Of a DNA stretch of 64,000 nucleotides, positions 20,609 through 32,310 are shown piece after piece (the stretch's first letter is position 1; every line of letters starts with the position of its first letter). The notes beneath the pieces were generated by a model. The model saw only the letters and a program-made list of their open reading frames with translations. It made no database searches and was not told the DNA's origin. The position numbers were made by a program, and so were the translations under genes. The DNA lies in contig JAPYXD010000680.1 in assembly GCA_030998225.1 (NCBI GenBank), positions 558,001 to 622,000 of the forward strand, given 5' to 3'. The DNA comes from Diplolepis rosae (lineage: Eukaryota; Arthropoda; Insecta; Hymenoptera; Diplolepididae).

Positions 20609-21142
20609 GGGGGGTTTCTACTTTGTTCGGCCGAAAAAAACGTGATTTTTTTAGAAATTTTTTGGGGAACGTATTTAAGATAAACACTTGAAATTTTTTT
20701 TCTGTTGTAGGTACAAGTTTATTGTACAAGTATAAAAAGTTTTTAGTAGAAATATGCAATATGCGATTTTGAATGAAAAACTCGATTTTTGCCCACTTTT
20801 TTCGATACAAATTGTTATGTAAAATGAAAAATTGTTAATATTTTTTTAAGATTCTAGTACAAGACATAGCTAAGCCCTTGATACACGACTGTTAAAAATT
20901 TCGTGGCCATTGCTCAACTCGTCTGGCTTAAATCGTTTCCACAAGGTCAAAAAATATAATTTTGAGAAAAATGCGTTCAAAGTTTTGCTTCAGTATAAAG
21001 TGAAAAATAACTTTATGTACTTGTAAAATAAACTTGTACCTACAACTGAAAAAAAATCCCAAGTGTTTATCTTAAATACGTTCCCCAAAAATAATTTCTA
21101 AAAAAAGCACGTTTTTTCGGCCGAACAAAGTAGAAACCCCCC
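20609..21142. mobile_element. TTAA-flanked element T5 with very long inverted repeats
   Basis: GGGGGGTTTCTACTTTGTTC and GAACAAAGTAGAAACCCCCC are perfect mirrors next to TTAA (20605-20608 and 21143-21146). The mirror continues inward over most of the 534 bp (CCGAAAAAAACGTG, GGGGAACGTATTTAAGATAA). This is a nearly complete palindrome without genes. Confidence 0.9.
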
Positions 21143-21509
21143 TTAAATCTTTAATTTTCTAATTTATTTATTTATTCTAATCGATACTTAGATCTGAATT
21201 TTTAAAAATATATGTAGATGTTTCATCCGAGAAAATTAACTATAGATTTTGAAATTTTTAGCATAATAATTTCTGAATTGAAAATTTTTAGACCTTAACA
21301 ATGCTTTTAATATAAATTTCGAATTGCTTAAACAGTTTGAAGGTGTTCATAATTGAATTTCAAAAATTTCAGTTTCATGGTGATATTTTGATGAGCCAAA
21401 TAATCAGTCACAAAATAAATTAAAAATATTATATCTATTTTCTAAATATAAAAACAATTGATTTAATCTTTCTGAAAAGTATATAGATCAATTAAAGTAA
21501 AATGATGTA

Positions 21510-22637
21510 GGGTAAATGTGCCAATTACTGCGGATCGAAAATCAAGACGGCTTTTAAAGTTAAAAAAAAGATTTTGAGATGAAAAAGTCGTCGCGAATTA
21601 ATTTTTAAAACAGTATTTGGTATTAAGTAAGTAGCATGCAGTCCTTAAACCCTGAAAAGAAACCAGATTTACTTAGAAAATGCGAATCTAAAAAAAATGT
21701 TCCATGTAGGTATTACTGCGGGTTTGCATGAATTACTGCGCACCAATTACTGCGGAATCCCCAATTACTGCGCTCCAACTACTGCGAATTCAACAACAAC
21801 AACAACTTCAACTACGTTGAACATTTTATTTAATCTCAATTATAAAAAGTAAACACGACGAACCATTCGTAACAAATTAAGATTAATAATTTTATTTAAT
21901 TTAACTTAAAATTATATCACTTGAGTTCCTCTTGCATCTTTAGCAACGATTAAGGAGTGTTGAACATTTTATTTAAACTATATTATAAAAAGTGAACATG
22001 AAGCATTTTTAACAAATTAAGATTAAATAATATTATAACTCTTATTTAATTTACCTTAAAATTATATTACTTGACTTCCTCTTGCCTCATTAGCAACGAT
22101 TTTGGAGTTTCCAACATTTTGTTTAATCTCAATTATAAAAAGTAAGCATAACGAAGCATTTGTAATAGATTGAAAGGTTATGCAGTGCCGCCTGACAGAT
22201 CGCAGTAATTCATACACCTATGAAAATCATGAACCAAATACTGTTTTGGTAAAAAAATTATTAAAAAACGTATTTTTTGTTATTTTGCATAAATATTTAG
22301 AAAAATAAGATATTTACTTTGCAAAAAATAATATCACAATAAATATTTTATTTTCAGAAACGGAATTATAACAAGTTTTTCAGAACGTGTTCATGACCTG
22401 TCAACAAATCTAAGCATTAAAACTATGGGAATCGGGAACATGAGAGTTTCAAATTGCAATCAATTAGCTGCAAATATCGTAACTATTGATAATTCGTTGA
22501 TACTTATTATGCTTGGATTAGAAATTAATTGTTTTTAATTGTTCTGTGGCGTTATATATCTTTAAAACATTGTATATCATTAGTTTTATTTGAAACCGCA
22601 GTAACTGGGGCATCCACAGTAATACCCACACTTACCC
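21510..22637. mobile_element. Inverted-repeat element with ATTACTGCGG words and an internal triplication
   Basis: The left end GGGTAAATGTGCCAATTACT mirrors the right end AGTAATACCCACACTTACCC, with TA on both sides (21508-21509 and 22638-22639). AATTACTGCG words recur near the left end. A unit of roughly 130-145 bp (AACATTTTRTTTAA ... TTGARTTCCTCTTGC) occurs three times from about 21823 to 22170. No coding region. Confidence 0.7.
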
Positions 22638-22639
22638 TA

Positions 22640-23630
22640 TGTCAAAATTTTGTGGTAAAAATTAGTTCAACGTTTTCATTACTTCATTAAAATCAGCTAT
22701 TCGAGATAAATGAAAAGGCAATTTGGGCAATAAATTCAGTAATTAAAATTCTTTTGATGATCGAGAATTGTTCAGAAAACTCTGAAGAAAGGGATCTTAA
22801 GAAAGTCACTAACCCGTCTTCCCAATTTCGTCGGTGCGAAGCGTCAGCCTGCCTAACGAGAATCCAATAATCCTCAATTCTCCGGGTCAGTGCTCGGCAA
22901 ATAAAAGTTTTTTTAAAAGACCGCTAGATGGCATTTCATCAATGTTGATATCTTTGTTCAGATATATCCAATAAAAAAGAATTTTTATCTGATAAAGAAC
23001 TATTGACTTTCTGAAAAAGTCAATTTACTTCAAAATATTTGCTTGGCTACAAAATTGAACTGATTCTGATAAAACATTGATAATGTCTTAAGGTCATGGA
23101 TCAATCGGACCACTGACTGAATTATACATTTGTTTCTTAATGTCAAATAACTTTTTATATTTACAAACTATCTTCTTAAAAATTTGGGAAACGTAACGGA
23201 AAACAATAAAGCACGTGTGACGTCTAGGGTCACATAAGTTTTAAATTGTTTGAAGAACAATTTAAAAAGATATGTTTTGGGTCTAGAGTTTTCACTCTAA
23301 TAACTCGGGAACAAAATTGAGAGAATCAACAGTCAGAGTATTCAAAAATTTCTTTCTAATCCTAGGGGAGTTGTTAAAAATTGGAAAAAGGAAAGTTCGT
23401 TTCAAGTAAAACTGCACATCGCATTAAGGTGGTAATATCGCGACTCAGTCAGTCATATGATAACGTAAAAAATATTCTTGATCTACATCGAATCTTTTGT
23501 GTTGTAAAATCCTAAAATTAATTACGTTTGACATTTCTGACCGTTCCGCGATGTAAATTATAATAATAAATTAATTAATAAAAAGATATCTCTCAAGGGT
23601 TTGTGTATTCACGACCATATGACTTCCGAA
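22640..23630. other. Intergenic, nothing recognised
   Basis: A short GC-richer patch at about 22800-22890 (CCCGTCTTCCCAATTTCGTC) has no frame or repeat partner in the window. Confidence 0.45.
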
Positions 23631-23638
23631 AGAAGCAA

Positions 23639-24172
23639 TGTGGCAACGTCGCACTCTCTTCATTCCTCTAGTCTGCCATGTTCAAGTGCACATGTATAGA
23701 AATCTAACCTACTTTACGGTTGTTGTTGCTATTTGATTAGTTTGTAAAAATGTCTGATGAGATGAGACACAAAGGTAGATTCATAAAGAAAAAAGAATTA
23801 ACAAGGAGACAAAATGTGCGGAAAGCAAATATTGAGCGAAGTAAGCAAAACCGGGACAAGATTGTTGACAAAAATCGTGCTGAAGCGAGTGCGAGAGCCA
23901 CGGCCCATCCTACTGGAAACCGCATAGTAAACTTAAAACTAAAATATCGCCTTATAAATGAATTATTAATGTAAAAAGAAGCATTGACTTTAGTATAATA
24001 TATCATCTCTTGAGTTATAAAAATAAAATAAAATTTACAGCAAATTGTAGTGTTTTTTGATTTATTGAACATTAGATAACTTATTTCAAATTCTCTTGTG
24101 TATACGACGTATACTTACTCCTAACTGACTACGTTTACGTGTACGCTCCAGCATGCCTTGCGACGTTGCCAC
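23639..24172 (+). other. Short basic ORF between small inverted repeats, unknown
   Basis: An ATG at 23750 opens 74 codons ending TAA at 23972-23974. The predicted peptide is very basic (about one third Lys/Arg), with KGRFIKKKELTRR near the start and no membrane segment or known motif. TGGCAACGTCGCA (23640 onwards) is mirrored by TGCGACGTTGCCA (ending about 24172), so the ORF may be the N-terminal remnant of a transposon protein. AAAAATG is an acceptable start context. A host microprotein is possible but unsupported. Confidence 0.35.
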
Positions 24173-24179
24173 GTGCTTA

Positions 24180-26138
24180 CTGCTGTCTTCTTCGATTATG
24201 GCTGCCGATAAAAGTCAACAGAGTTATAATCTTTGGAAAGGCAATACAAACTTATTGTACGGTAAAAAATTCTTTCAGAAAGCAGACGATTTTTTCAAGG
24301 TTCGCGGCAGATTTGTATAGTTTTTTGAATACGTAGCATGGATTTCGTAAGTATAATACTCATTTGAAACTTGGGTTCACTTGTCATTGCCATTGACGGT
24401 ATAGCAATTCATGACCAAACGGTGAAACTTCAATTAATTATTTCTCTATAACTCTACGGTCAAGCAACCTAAAACTTTGCAGGTGTATTCTAAAATAATT
24501 TAAGAAGCTATAATAAAAATTTCAGCTTTTTAGCATGGATTTTGTTTCATGATAAAACCATCTTAAGGATCACTCTGTGATAGGTGAAGGAAGGAGAAAT
24601 ATGAATATCGATACGAGATTGGTTCCTAGTTACGGGCAATCCTTGGGAAATCGATTTGGTCGTTGAAAACTGGTAAACCTTGTAGTAGAATCTGGTAAAT
24701 GTTAAGAGATTCCGAAAATTTCGGGATGAAATGAACCGTAACTTATAACTTTCGAAGATTTGAATTTGGTAATTGTCGATAAAGAAAAACTTGTTTTGTG
24801 AATATTAACCGAACTAAAATAATAAAAACTGAAGAAGTGTATATTAGAAACTGAAGTGTGTAAAAAAGAAACTAAGTGAAAAAATGAATATGCATAGGCT
24901 TTTATGTATTTTCCTCTTTTCCATTTCTACTTCAAGGTCTTCCCAAGGGGAGATAAATTTTTTTGGTTCTGTTTCCTGAATATTCAAATATTCAAGATAT
25001 GTCGTTACGCCCCCGTGATAGTGGGAGAAAATTCTAAGGGCTGACCCATTGAGTTGGGCCTTGTAGGAGTTGCCAAACTTTTTGAGGTTCATCGATTTCC
25101 CAAGAGATGGACCAACGTGTATATTCTAAAATAAAATATGTTATAATTTCATTATTTAAACAATTATGTTTACAGGCCTCATTAAATTTGAATACCAGAA
25201 GATCTAAATTACAATATGATTTATTTATATAGTAAATTAGCTTACAAAATCGTTAAATCATATTAAATTAACCATGTTTCCATTCAAAAGGATCATTATT
25301 ACCAAAGATTAATGTATATTTTCTCAATAAACATGAACATCAAAACTCAAAACAACAAACATTCAAACTAAACATCGAATATTTTGTTTAAATATACAAG
25401 ATTTTCAAATTTAGAAGGGTACATTTATACATAGGTTTCCTCTTGTGAATTCATTTCTTCAAATGTAAAAGGTAATTCCGAATTTTTGTAATTTTCCATT
25501 ATTTTGATATAAAATTTCTATTCATAAAAATGAAGTGTAACGATTTACGTGTTCAAAGCTAAATTAGTTCATTTGAAAAATGTGCGCAAAGTTATTTATA
25601 AAATACATATCCGACTACATAATCGCGTTGGTAAAACAGAACATTTCTTTCATTTCAAATTCTGACTAACAGAAGTTTGACTAAATTGAATTGTTAAATT
25701 TTCTTATACACTTATTTCATACGCCTATGTGTTTTGAAATAAGCTTCGAATTAAACTAAAGTTTCTGCAAATAAGTTTGGTTTTAAATTTATGAACTTAA
25801 AAATATGTTTATAAAGAATAGTTACATGTTTTTGTGGAGGAAAAATAGTAAGCTTCGTTAATTTACTGTTGAAATATGTTTTAATTTGATACTTTTGAAC
25901 TGCATAGAATTGATTCAAGATTTGTGATAAATGTATAAATATTTTTCAGCAAATTATAAAGTGATATTTTACCTTCAGAAATTAATTCTCGTAAGATTAT
26001 GCATTGTTAAAGTAAATTCCTAATTATTACATTTTTTGAATAAATTGCTGTTACTTTCTGTCTGCATTCCATAAGTTTGAGACGTTAGTTTATATAAGAA
26101 TAGACTCAAATTGCAGTTCTCTTATTAGTCAATATAAT
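24180..26138. other. Intergenic, nothing firmly recognised
   Basis: An 82-codon frame on the minus strand (24844-25092) starts MNLKKFGNSYKAQLNG. Its last 20 residues are hydrophobic low-complexity sequence. It has no family I recognise. The rest is AT-rich. Confidence 0.4.
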
Positions 26139-26140
26139 TA

Positions 26141-27411
26141 CAGTCTGTTCAACAAGAGCGAGTTCTCGATTTTTCGAAAACTATTAGAGATTTTTTAACT
26201 TTTTTTTTTTTTTTAATGAAAGTACATTCAAAGGACTACGGCGCAATTACGAAGTCGATTCAGTAGCGCTAGAATCGTCCGAGAGAGCAGACGTGAGTCA
26301 TAATGAGTTCTGTGTACGCGAAACGTTTTGAAGCGGTCTTCTTGTGTACCTATCCAAAGGGACCACTTATGTCCTATACAGCCGCTGCTAAATACATCAA
26401 AAAGTCGAAATCGTTCGTGAAGAAGTGGGTTGAGCATTAAAAAGCCAATAAAACAGTCGACGATCTGCCTGAAAGAGGTAAATCGCGAGCAACAACGAGC
26501 AAGCAGGATAAAGCGATCATAAAGCTGTTCGAGCGTCTCCCCACTCTACGGTTACGAGAGGCCAAGGCTATTCTAGCCGAAAAGAGAGTCAACATCAGTA
26601 TAAACACCATTTGACAGCGTCTGGCTGAATCGAATATAAAATACCGTAGCACGAGTCAAAAACCCCTGCTTTCAGAAACCGATATGGAAAAACGAAAGGC
26701 ATGGGCTGCTGAAAATCTCAACCGTGACTGGTCGAATGTCATTTTTTCTGATGAAGCGTCGTTCTGGGCATGGGTTCCCATAGAGTATGCCTGGTCTACC
26801 GTTGGCAGTAGATTACTTCAGCGAACCGTTAAACACCCCGTGAAGGTCCATGTTTGGGGATGCTTCTCACAGCGCGGTTTTGGGTGTTTAGAGCTCTTCA
26901 TCGAGAACTTGAATGGTCAGAAAAGGCTCCAAATATATGAACGTGGTCTTCTAAGGTCTGCTACAAAGATGTTTGGAACCGATACGGCCGATTGGATCTT
27001 ACAAGAAAATAACGACCCGAAACATTGAAGCCGTCTCTGCACCGCCTGGAAAACAGAAAATGGCATCACAACTTTGGACTGGCCATCAGAGTCCACCGAT
27101 GCGAATCCAATCGAAAATTTCTGGAGTGTTTTAAAGAGGAAGCTTGCGGGAAAACGTGTGTTCACCCTAAAACAGCTCTCGAAAAAAATCAGGAAAATAT
27201 GGCAAGAATTACCAACGGACTACGCTGAAAAATTAGTGGAAAGCATGTCGAAAAGGTGCCAGGCCATTCTGGACAACGATGGGGACTGGACTATATATTA
27301 GGTAGTAGCGCCGTAGTCCTTCGAGAGTACTTTTATTTAAAGAAAAAAAAACGTTTTAAAATCTCTAATAGTTTTCGAAAAATCGAGGACTCGCTCTTGT
27401 TGAACAGACTG
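26141..27411 (+). mobile_element. Full-length but dead Tc1-like transposon
   Basis: The ends CAGTCTGTTCAACAAGAGCG and CGCTCTTGTTGAACAGACTG are perfect mirrors, flanked by TA (26139-26140 and 27412-27413). A second mirrored block (GATTTTTCGAAAACTATTAG) continues the terminal repeat. It is 1271 bp, the usual size of a Tc1/mariner element, with one transposase gene between the ends. Confidence 0.95.
26303..27301 (+). pseudogene. Tc1-like DD34E transposase with three in-frame stops
   Basis: The 333-codon frame from ATG 26303 to TAG 27299-27301 keeps the family layout. An N-terminal helix-turn-helix comes first (AAAKYIKKSKSFVKKWVEH), then a second basic helix region, then the catalytic Asp in IFSDEASFW, a second Asp in QENNDPKH, and Glu in NPIENFW, spaced as in DD34E enzymes. 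Stops interrupt it at 26438-26440 (TAA), 26612-26614 (TGA) and 27026-27028 (TGA) with no frameshift. The two TGA codons are each one C-to-T step from CGA, consistent with decay of methylated CpG or plain drift. Cut-and-paste activity is lost, but the intact ends could still be mobilised in trans. Confidence 0.92.
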
Positions 27412-27728
27412 TAACTAACTGTAAAATTTTTACTCGAACTAAACATTGGTTTCAGGGCGTATTTCCAGCCTTATTTCACCTCAGGCTTGAATTGGTTAAA
27501 GGTCCGAAGTCTGGTGTGAGTCCTTACCGTGCGATGGCATCAAAGGATCAAAACTTCCACCTGGACAGGTGGAAGAATCGGACAAGTGTCGGGGCTCCAC
27601 CGCCCGTGCTATCAGCGCTATACTTGAAGAACGACCCCGGCCTACTCCCTTGTGCGTATGACGACTACGAAGGTAACAAGGCCGTGAACGGCCTCGATCA
27701 GAGGGTTGCACGTCTGACGGAACCCGTA

Positions 27729-29180
27729 TTAATCCTCTGCTAAGGGCAGAGAGCAAAGATACCTACGCACCTCAGTACTCATGTCATTGATGTCTACATA
27801 CTCCACTTTACCATAGCCTATCTCCCAGTAACACATCTCCCTCCAATAGGGAGAGATGCGTGGGTCGCCCTTCTTTAGCAAGCCTGTGCGTTCACGGAAC
27901 AGTTGGTTGACCCCGTGCCGGCAGACCCATCTGTCCCTTACTTCGAGATATTGTTGGAGCAAAAACCATCCAGCCTTTCCCGGTAGTGACCTTACCATTA
28001 TATGTATATGTTCTTCCAGTGTGTTCGTTGGCAGTGCACACCCCATGTAGTGTTTGTGTTTCGGTAATTTGTATTTTCTCCGTTTTTTCGAGTATTTGGG
28101 GACTAGTAATTCCCATCCCCGCTGTTTACAACCATAGTTTAGTTCGGGGCCAAATTTGGATTTTAACTTTTCCTCCTCTTTTTTCATCTTCGCTTTGAAT
28201 AATCGTACCGTCCAGACATCCTCGGGAAATATTTCCGGTACTTCCCCCCAGTATACTCCTTCGCCACAGCTTTTCCCTCCTCGCACTTCTTCTTCAGTTT
28301 TTCCCGGGATGTCGCATCCCCATGTTCTTCCAGGGTCTCCGGCACTGGCTGCACTTTCTCGCGGGATGGTCCGGGCTTCACCTCAAATTGCCCAGTCACC
28401 TGCTCGGGACGCTGGTGCTCCATTTGCCAGTCTTTTCCTCCACCAACTAGAACTAGCCAGCTCTTCGTTAGACGGGTGTGTGGTAGGTTAGCCGCCAGTC
28501 CTTTGTTCACGCATTGAGGTGCATTGCCCTCTTTCCAGCTGGGGGTCATCTTGGCCATGTCCTACTCGGATATACATCCCGCGTGACCAGACATGCTGCC
28601 GGTCGTCTTTCATGTGATCGGTACTCCCCATTCGCCCGGACGCTATAATACTCTAATGACATCACTCGGTGTACTCCCGGTGTACTACCCTCTGGCTACT
28701 GAAAATTCTCATTCCCGTCATCGTTCCCATGCTCTCGTGTAGAGCATGGTTGATACCCCAGCTGCACTTAACCGTGTGTATGACGTTTTGGGCCAACCAC
28801 TCCGCGGTTGTAACCCCTTGCTCCCGGCAACTTCGTTTCCACTCGCGAATTACAATAAGTCTTTCCGAGCTCTGTATCGTGGGGAAAGGCGATTTCATCC
28901 CGTAATGCGCGGTCCTTTTGAAGCTCTCGGAAGCTTTTCTTAGAAATCGGCCCCGCTCAATGTAGTCATGGCATCCGCACACAACGCGACTCTTAATCAT
29001 AATCTGAGATTCTACGTTGTGCGTGTTGTAGACGTCAATCCCCATCTCTTTTGCTGCTAAAGTGTCTTGCAGTATGTTCCTAACCGCATGATCCACATCA
29101 TAGATCTGTATGGGCCTATTCCTATAATTTTCCCCCTTATGATTCGTCGTTCTACATATTCCATATGAGAAAACATTTCT
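27729..29180 (-). pseudogene. Unidentified coding-like block on the minus strand, broken into three frames
   Basis: Read on the minus strand, a frame open from about 29180 to 28662 (about 170 codons) has a GICRTTNHKGENYRNRP stretch near its start. It is followed by 28558-28184 (124 codons, rich in Lys/Glu/Pro), which overlaps a further frame from 28286 or earlier to 27729 (185 codons, Lys-rich first half, then LPGKAGWFLLQQYLEVRDRW). The whole stretch is visibly more GC-rich than its surroundings and has no introns that I can see. None of the frames matches a family I can name. Overlapping frames and foreign composition would fit an old copy of a viral gene set or a retroelement. A decayed host gene is less likely. 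Expression is not expected. Confidence 0.5.
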
Positions 29181-29399
29181 GATAATCTATATCTTTATAT
29201 ATACTACTGTGGGCAAAAACTACGGCGAATTTTTAATTTAAACTTCGCGGGCTAACCGATTCACGCAAACTCTTGTTTTTTTATGTTGGTCCTACTGTTA
29301 GTGACATCTGTGCCAAATTTCATGTCAATGTCATCATTTGTTACATAGTTACTCTTGTGTATTCTAAATGACTAAAAGTGATTTTTTCGATTTTTACAA

Positions 29400-30237
29400 T
29401 GTCTGAATTTGTTTAGCAAAGAAGTGCCATTAAATTTTGTTCACGGAATGAAATTTCAGTTGCGGAAACGTTCAGAATGTTGCGGAAGGCCTTCGGTGAT
29501 TTGAGCATATCGGAGAAAAATGTTTATAAGTGGTACAAAGTCTTGAAAGAAGGCAGAGAACGTGTTCAGTGTTCGCAGAACGTGGACGTAAACGGCCCTC
29601 ACCATGGACCCTACCAGCTCATGACTTCTTCCTCGCTCCACTGCCATAGGTTGGTTGAATGTGGAAGACACAACGAGCTCGAAGCATCTATGGTGGGGGC
29701 CGTTTACGTCCGCGAACACTGAACGTGTTGATGACTTGGAACGCACCGGACGACCATCAACATCAACTGTCGAGCAAAACGTGAATCAAATCAAAGAATT
29801 AGTGCACAAAAATCGTCGATTGACAATTAGAGACCTTGCTGACACCATTGGCATTTCAGGAGGATCACTCAACACCGTTTCAAAAGATATTTTAGGCAGA
29901 CAACTCGTGGTCTTTGCATCACGATAATACGCTGTCTCACACTGCACTAGTTCTTCGTGACCATTTCGCCAAAAAACAACGCATATCGTTCCACAACCAC
30001 CATATTCACCTGATTTGGCTCCGTGGGACTTCTGGCTATTCCCCAAACTCAAAAAACCACACCGTGGACACCGTTTTGACACGATTGAAGAGATACAAGC
30101 CGAATCGAAGAAGACTGAAGGCAATTCCGGAAATCGAATTTAACAAGTGTTTCGACGATTGGAAAAAACGTTGGCATAAGTGCATTATATCGGGAGGGGA
30201 TTACTTTGAAGGGGATGAAATTGATTTGGATAAATAA
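29400..30237 (+). pseudogene. Mariner (DD34D) transposase remnant
   Basis: From ATG 29400 the frame has a stop at codon 6, then the helix-turn-helix region of mariner (AETFRMLRKAFGDLSISEKN, WYKVLKEGRERV). After the nested insertion it resumes with DDLERTGRPSTSTVEQNV and LTIRDLADTIGIS. A large internal deletion then removes the first catalytic Asp. It rejoins at LHHDNTLSHTAL, which holds the second Asp, shifts frame at about 29975, passes the SPDLAP-type box with the third Asp in another frame, and ends with KAIPEIEFNKCFDDWKKRW before TAA. It is not functional. Confidence 0.85.
29567..29721. mobile_element. 155-bp hAT-like miniature element inside the mariner gene
   Basis: CAGTGTTCGC at the left and GCGAACACTG at the right are perfect mirrors, followed inward by a mirrored GGACGTAAACGGCC block. 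The octamer AACGTGTT lies on both sides (29559-29566 and 29722-29729). Removing the element and one octamer restores the conserved mariner phrase GREERV-type to DDLERTGRP. An 8-bp duplication with CAGTG ends points to the hAT superfamily. Confidence 0.9.
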
Positions 30238-30348
30238 ATGAAGATTTTTGATTTTCCTGTTGGCGTTCCATGGAGAAGGATCTACGTCCCCATGGAGGGT
30301 GATAGGAGACGTAACATTTGTTGGATTTTTTTTTTTTTAGTCTTGCAG

Positions 30349-30385
30349 CTTTGAAGAGGATGCTGGAAGAGCAGCGAAACGTCGG
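30349..30385 (+). ncRNA. Weak hammerhead-like motif
   Basis: GCTTTGAAGAGGATGCT, loop, AGCAGCGAAACGTC resembles the core of the 7545-7580 motif: a stem between a CTGANGAG-like box and CGAAACGTC. The first box is imperfect (TTTGAAGAGG). It may mark the end of another Penelope-like fragment; no reverse transcriptase is seen next to it. Confidence 0.35.
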
Positions 30386-30390
30386 CGAGT

Positions 30391-31840
30391 AGTTTAAATA
30401 TTATTTATGTAAATGGTGGTGGGTGGTAGAGACAAAAATGGACGAAAGAAAGAAAAAGAAGGAAGGGGTTTTGAAAGGTTGCTTTCTTTTTTGTCTCCTC
30501 CTTTTTTGTTTGTTCTCTCAAGGTTTTTTCTACTTGTGATTTTGGTCCAAATTTGGTTGTATTTTTTGTGTTTTGGGGAATCGATTACTTTCGAATTCTT
30601 GACATTTTTAATTGTGATTTTGTTTGGACGCTGGGAAGAATCCGGGTTCGTGGTGATACGAGTTCGAGTTGAGGTTAAAAGTATAATGAAAAGTCTCAAA
30701 TTGTATATAAAAAATTTTTTTATTGATTTTTGACGATTTGTTCTGAAGATACGATCCCTTGAAGCAGACATCTTTTGTGTACGGTAGGCACATTATCTTA
30801 GATTTGGATCGTCTGAAATAAAAAAAAGAAACAGATTATTGAAAGATAGGTTTGAGGTATAAGTTTGCGTTATCAACCTTTTATTTGATGACAATATTAA
30901 GCCAACGTAGGTAGCAGTATTTGGTAAAAACTTGAAAAACACTCCATATGTTTTTAAACGCAAGGAAAAAATCTGTCTGCCAATACTGGCTCAATGTTGG
31001 AATGCAATATTTATCAACATCCTTTCAGTATTTTCAAATAGAATTATTATTGTCCCAATATTTATTAACGGGGAGCCGTAATACCAAAACTGGGCCAGTG
31101 CTGGCCCTTCAAGGAATATCAATTTTTTGTGTAAATAAATTTGCAGCATAAGAACTCCCAGGTATTCTGTGCCTGCAAATTTGAAATTAATATGAAAGTA
31201 TTTTTTCAAAAATAAATTTTCAAAGATGACGCAAGTTTTTTTGGATATATAAAAAAGGTGTTTGAATCTAAAAATTGTGAGAGTTTAGTTCAACGTGCAG
31301 AGTTTTGACTCTTTTTCTAGTAAAAGCATATCAAGTTTCAATTCTTTCTCGAACGTCAAATTCCGTTTACCTGTGAGTCGTTTCCCGAAGAAATTCACGT
31401 ATAGAGAAAGGTATCCTGCAATAGTATTGGAAAGAACTACTTGGGGAAAAGGGACGAATTTCCTTTGATGGTCTTCTGAGAACCAAGATAATAGAATTGA
31501 CTTTCCTGAACGTGATCTGGTTTGCTTGGATACTTTTTATTCTTCAGCCTTACTACCGGTGATTAAAATATGGGATTTGAAATAATCTCTACATTTTGAA
31601 ATACTTTGTGTACTTGAGGGTTGAATATGAAATTGAAATACTTGTTCACAACTTATAATTTGATACGAATATAGCTAAGTAAAGTAATATTTGAAATAGT
31701 TCATCGTTTATAATATTTTCAAGGGGACAATCGAGGAGAAAATTATTGCATTTCAACCATTTTAAACACAACAAATAAACGTTTTTAAATTTTATATTTT
31801 TTTGTTAATATCATTAAAAATATGATCGATTGGGCAGGAA
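30391..31840. other. Intergenic, low-complexity and unassigned
   Basis: At 30440-30760 one strand is G/T-rich, so long frames appear on both strands (up to 125 codons) with no protein-like composition. At 30977-31110 there is a small ACTGGCTCAATGTTGG / ACTGGGCCAGTGCTGG block reminiscent of family M1. No gene is supported. Confidence 0.45.
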
Positions 31841-31844
31841 TGTT

Positions 31845-32310
31845 GTCATGGCCCAAACTGGGCCATGGTATACTTACCTTTTTATTGTAGCTTCCAAAGC
31901 AGAAATTTCATTGTGGTCTTAGCGGAGTCCAGATTAAAGAGCCTAAGACGATAATTAAACACAAAACCTGACTAGGGCCAGGTCTGGCAGTCTTGTCAAG
32001 TGGAATAATACGTTTTTTCCCAATCAGGCCTTGTGTTTATTTAGCGTTTTAGGTCACGGTATGGAAATTCTACCCATGTTAATATCATCCTCTAACTTTT
32101 AAATGCCCTGATTTTTCCGTAGTGGCCCAGACTAGGTCCAGGCCTGGCGAGCTCTAGCTTGGCAAAAAAATACTGAATTAAAATTGAGCGGAGTTCAGCA
32201 GACGAATAATTTCAATGCCATCTTACGTTTCATCAAATTACCTGGTTGGGTCCAAACCTGTATCGGAGTTTTATGCCAGGTTAGGGCCAGGTTAGGTCAT
32301 TCATGCCCGA
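31845..32310. repeat. GGGCCAGGTCTGGC-word repeat
   Basis: Palindrome-prone words such as GGGCCAGGTCTGGC, GGCCCAGACTAGGTCCAGG and TTAGGGCCAGGTTAGG recur at about 31846, 31973, 32124 and 32275, on a spacing near 150 bp. Related words appear at 32940-33000 and 39517-39570. It looks like a degenerate tandem or palindromic element with no coding content. Confidence 0.5.

Larger units (their letters stand above)
29204..30250 (+). mobile_element. Decayed mariner element with an internal deletion
   Basis: It carries N-terminal and C-terminal parts of a mariner transposase (see 29400-30237). The likely left end is near TACTGTGGGCAAAAACTACG; a matching right end is not seen, so the 3' boundary just after the stop codon is approximate. 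The N-terminal part is interrupted by a hAT-like miniature element at 29567-29721. Confidence 0.7.

Noticed and set aside
30394..30771. Open frames of 106-125 codons on both strands
   Set aside because: They are caused by strand-biased low-complexity G/T sequence; the composition is not protein-like.
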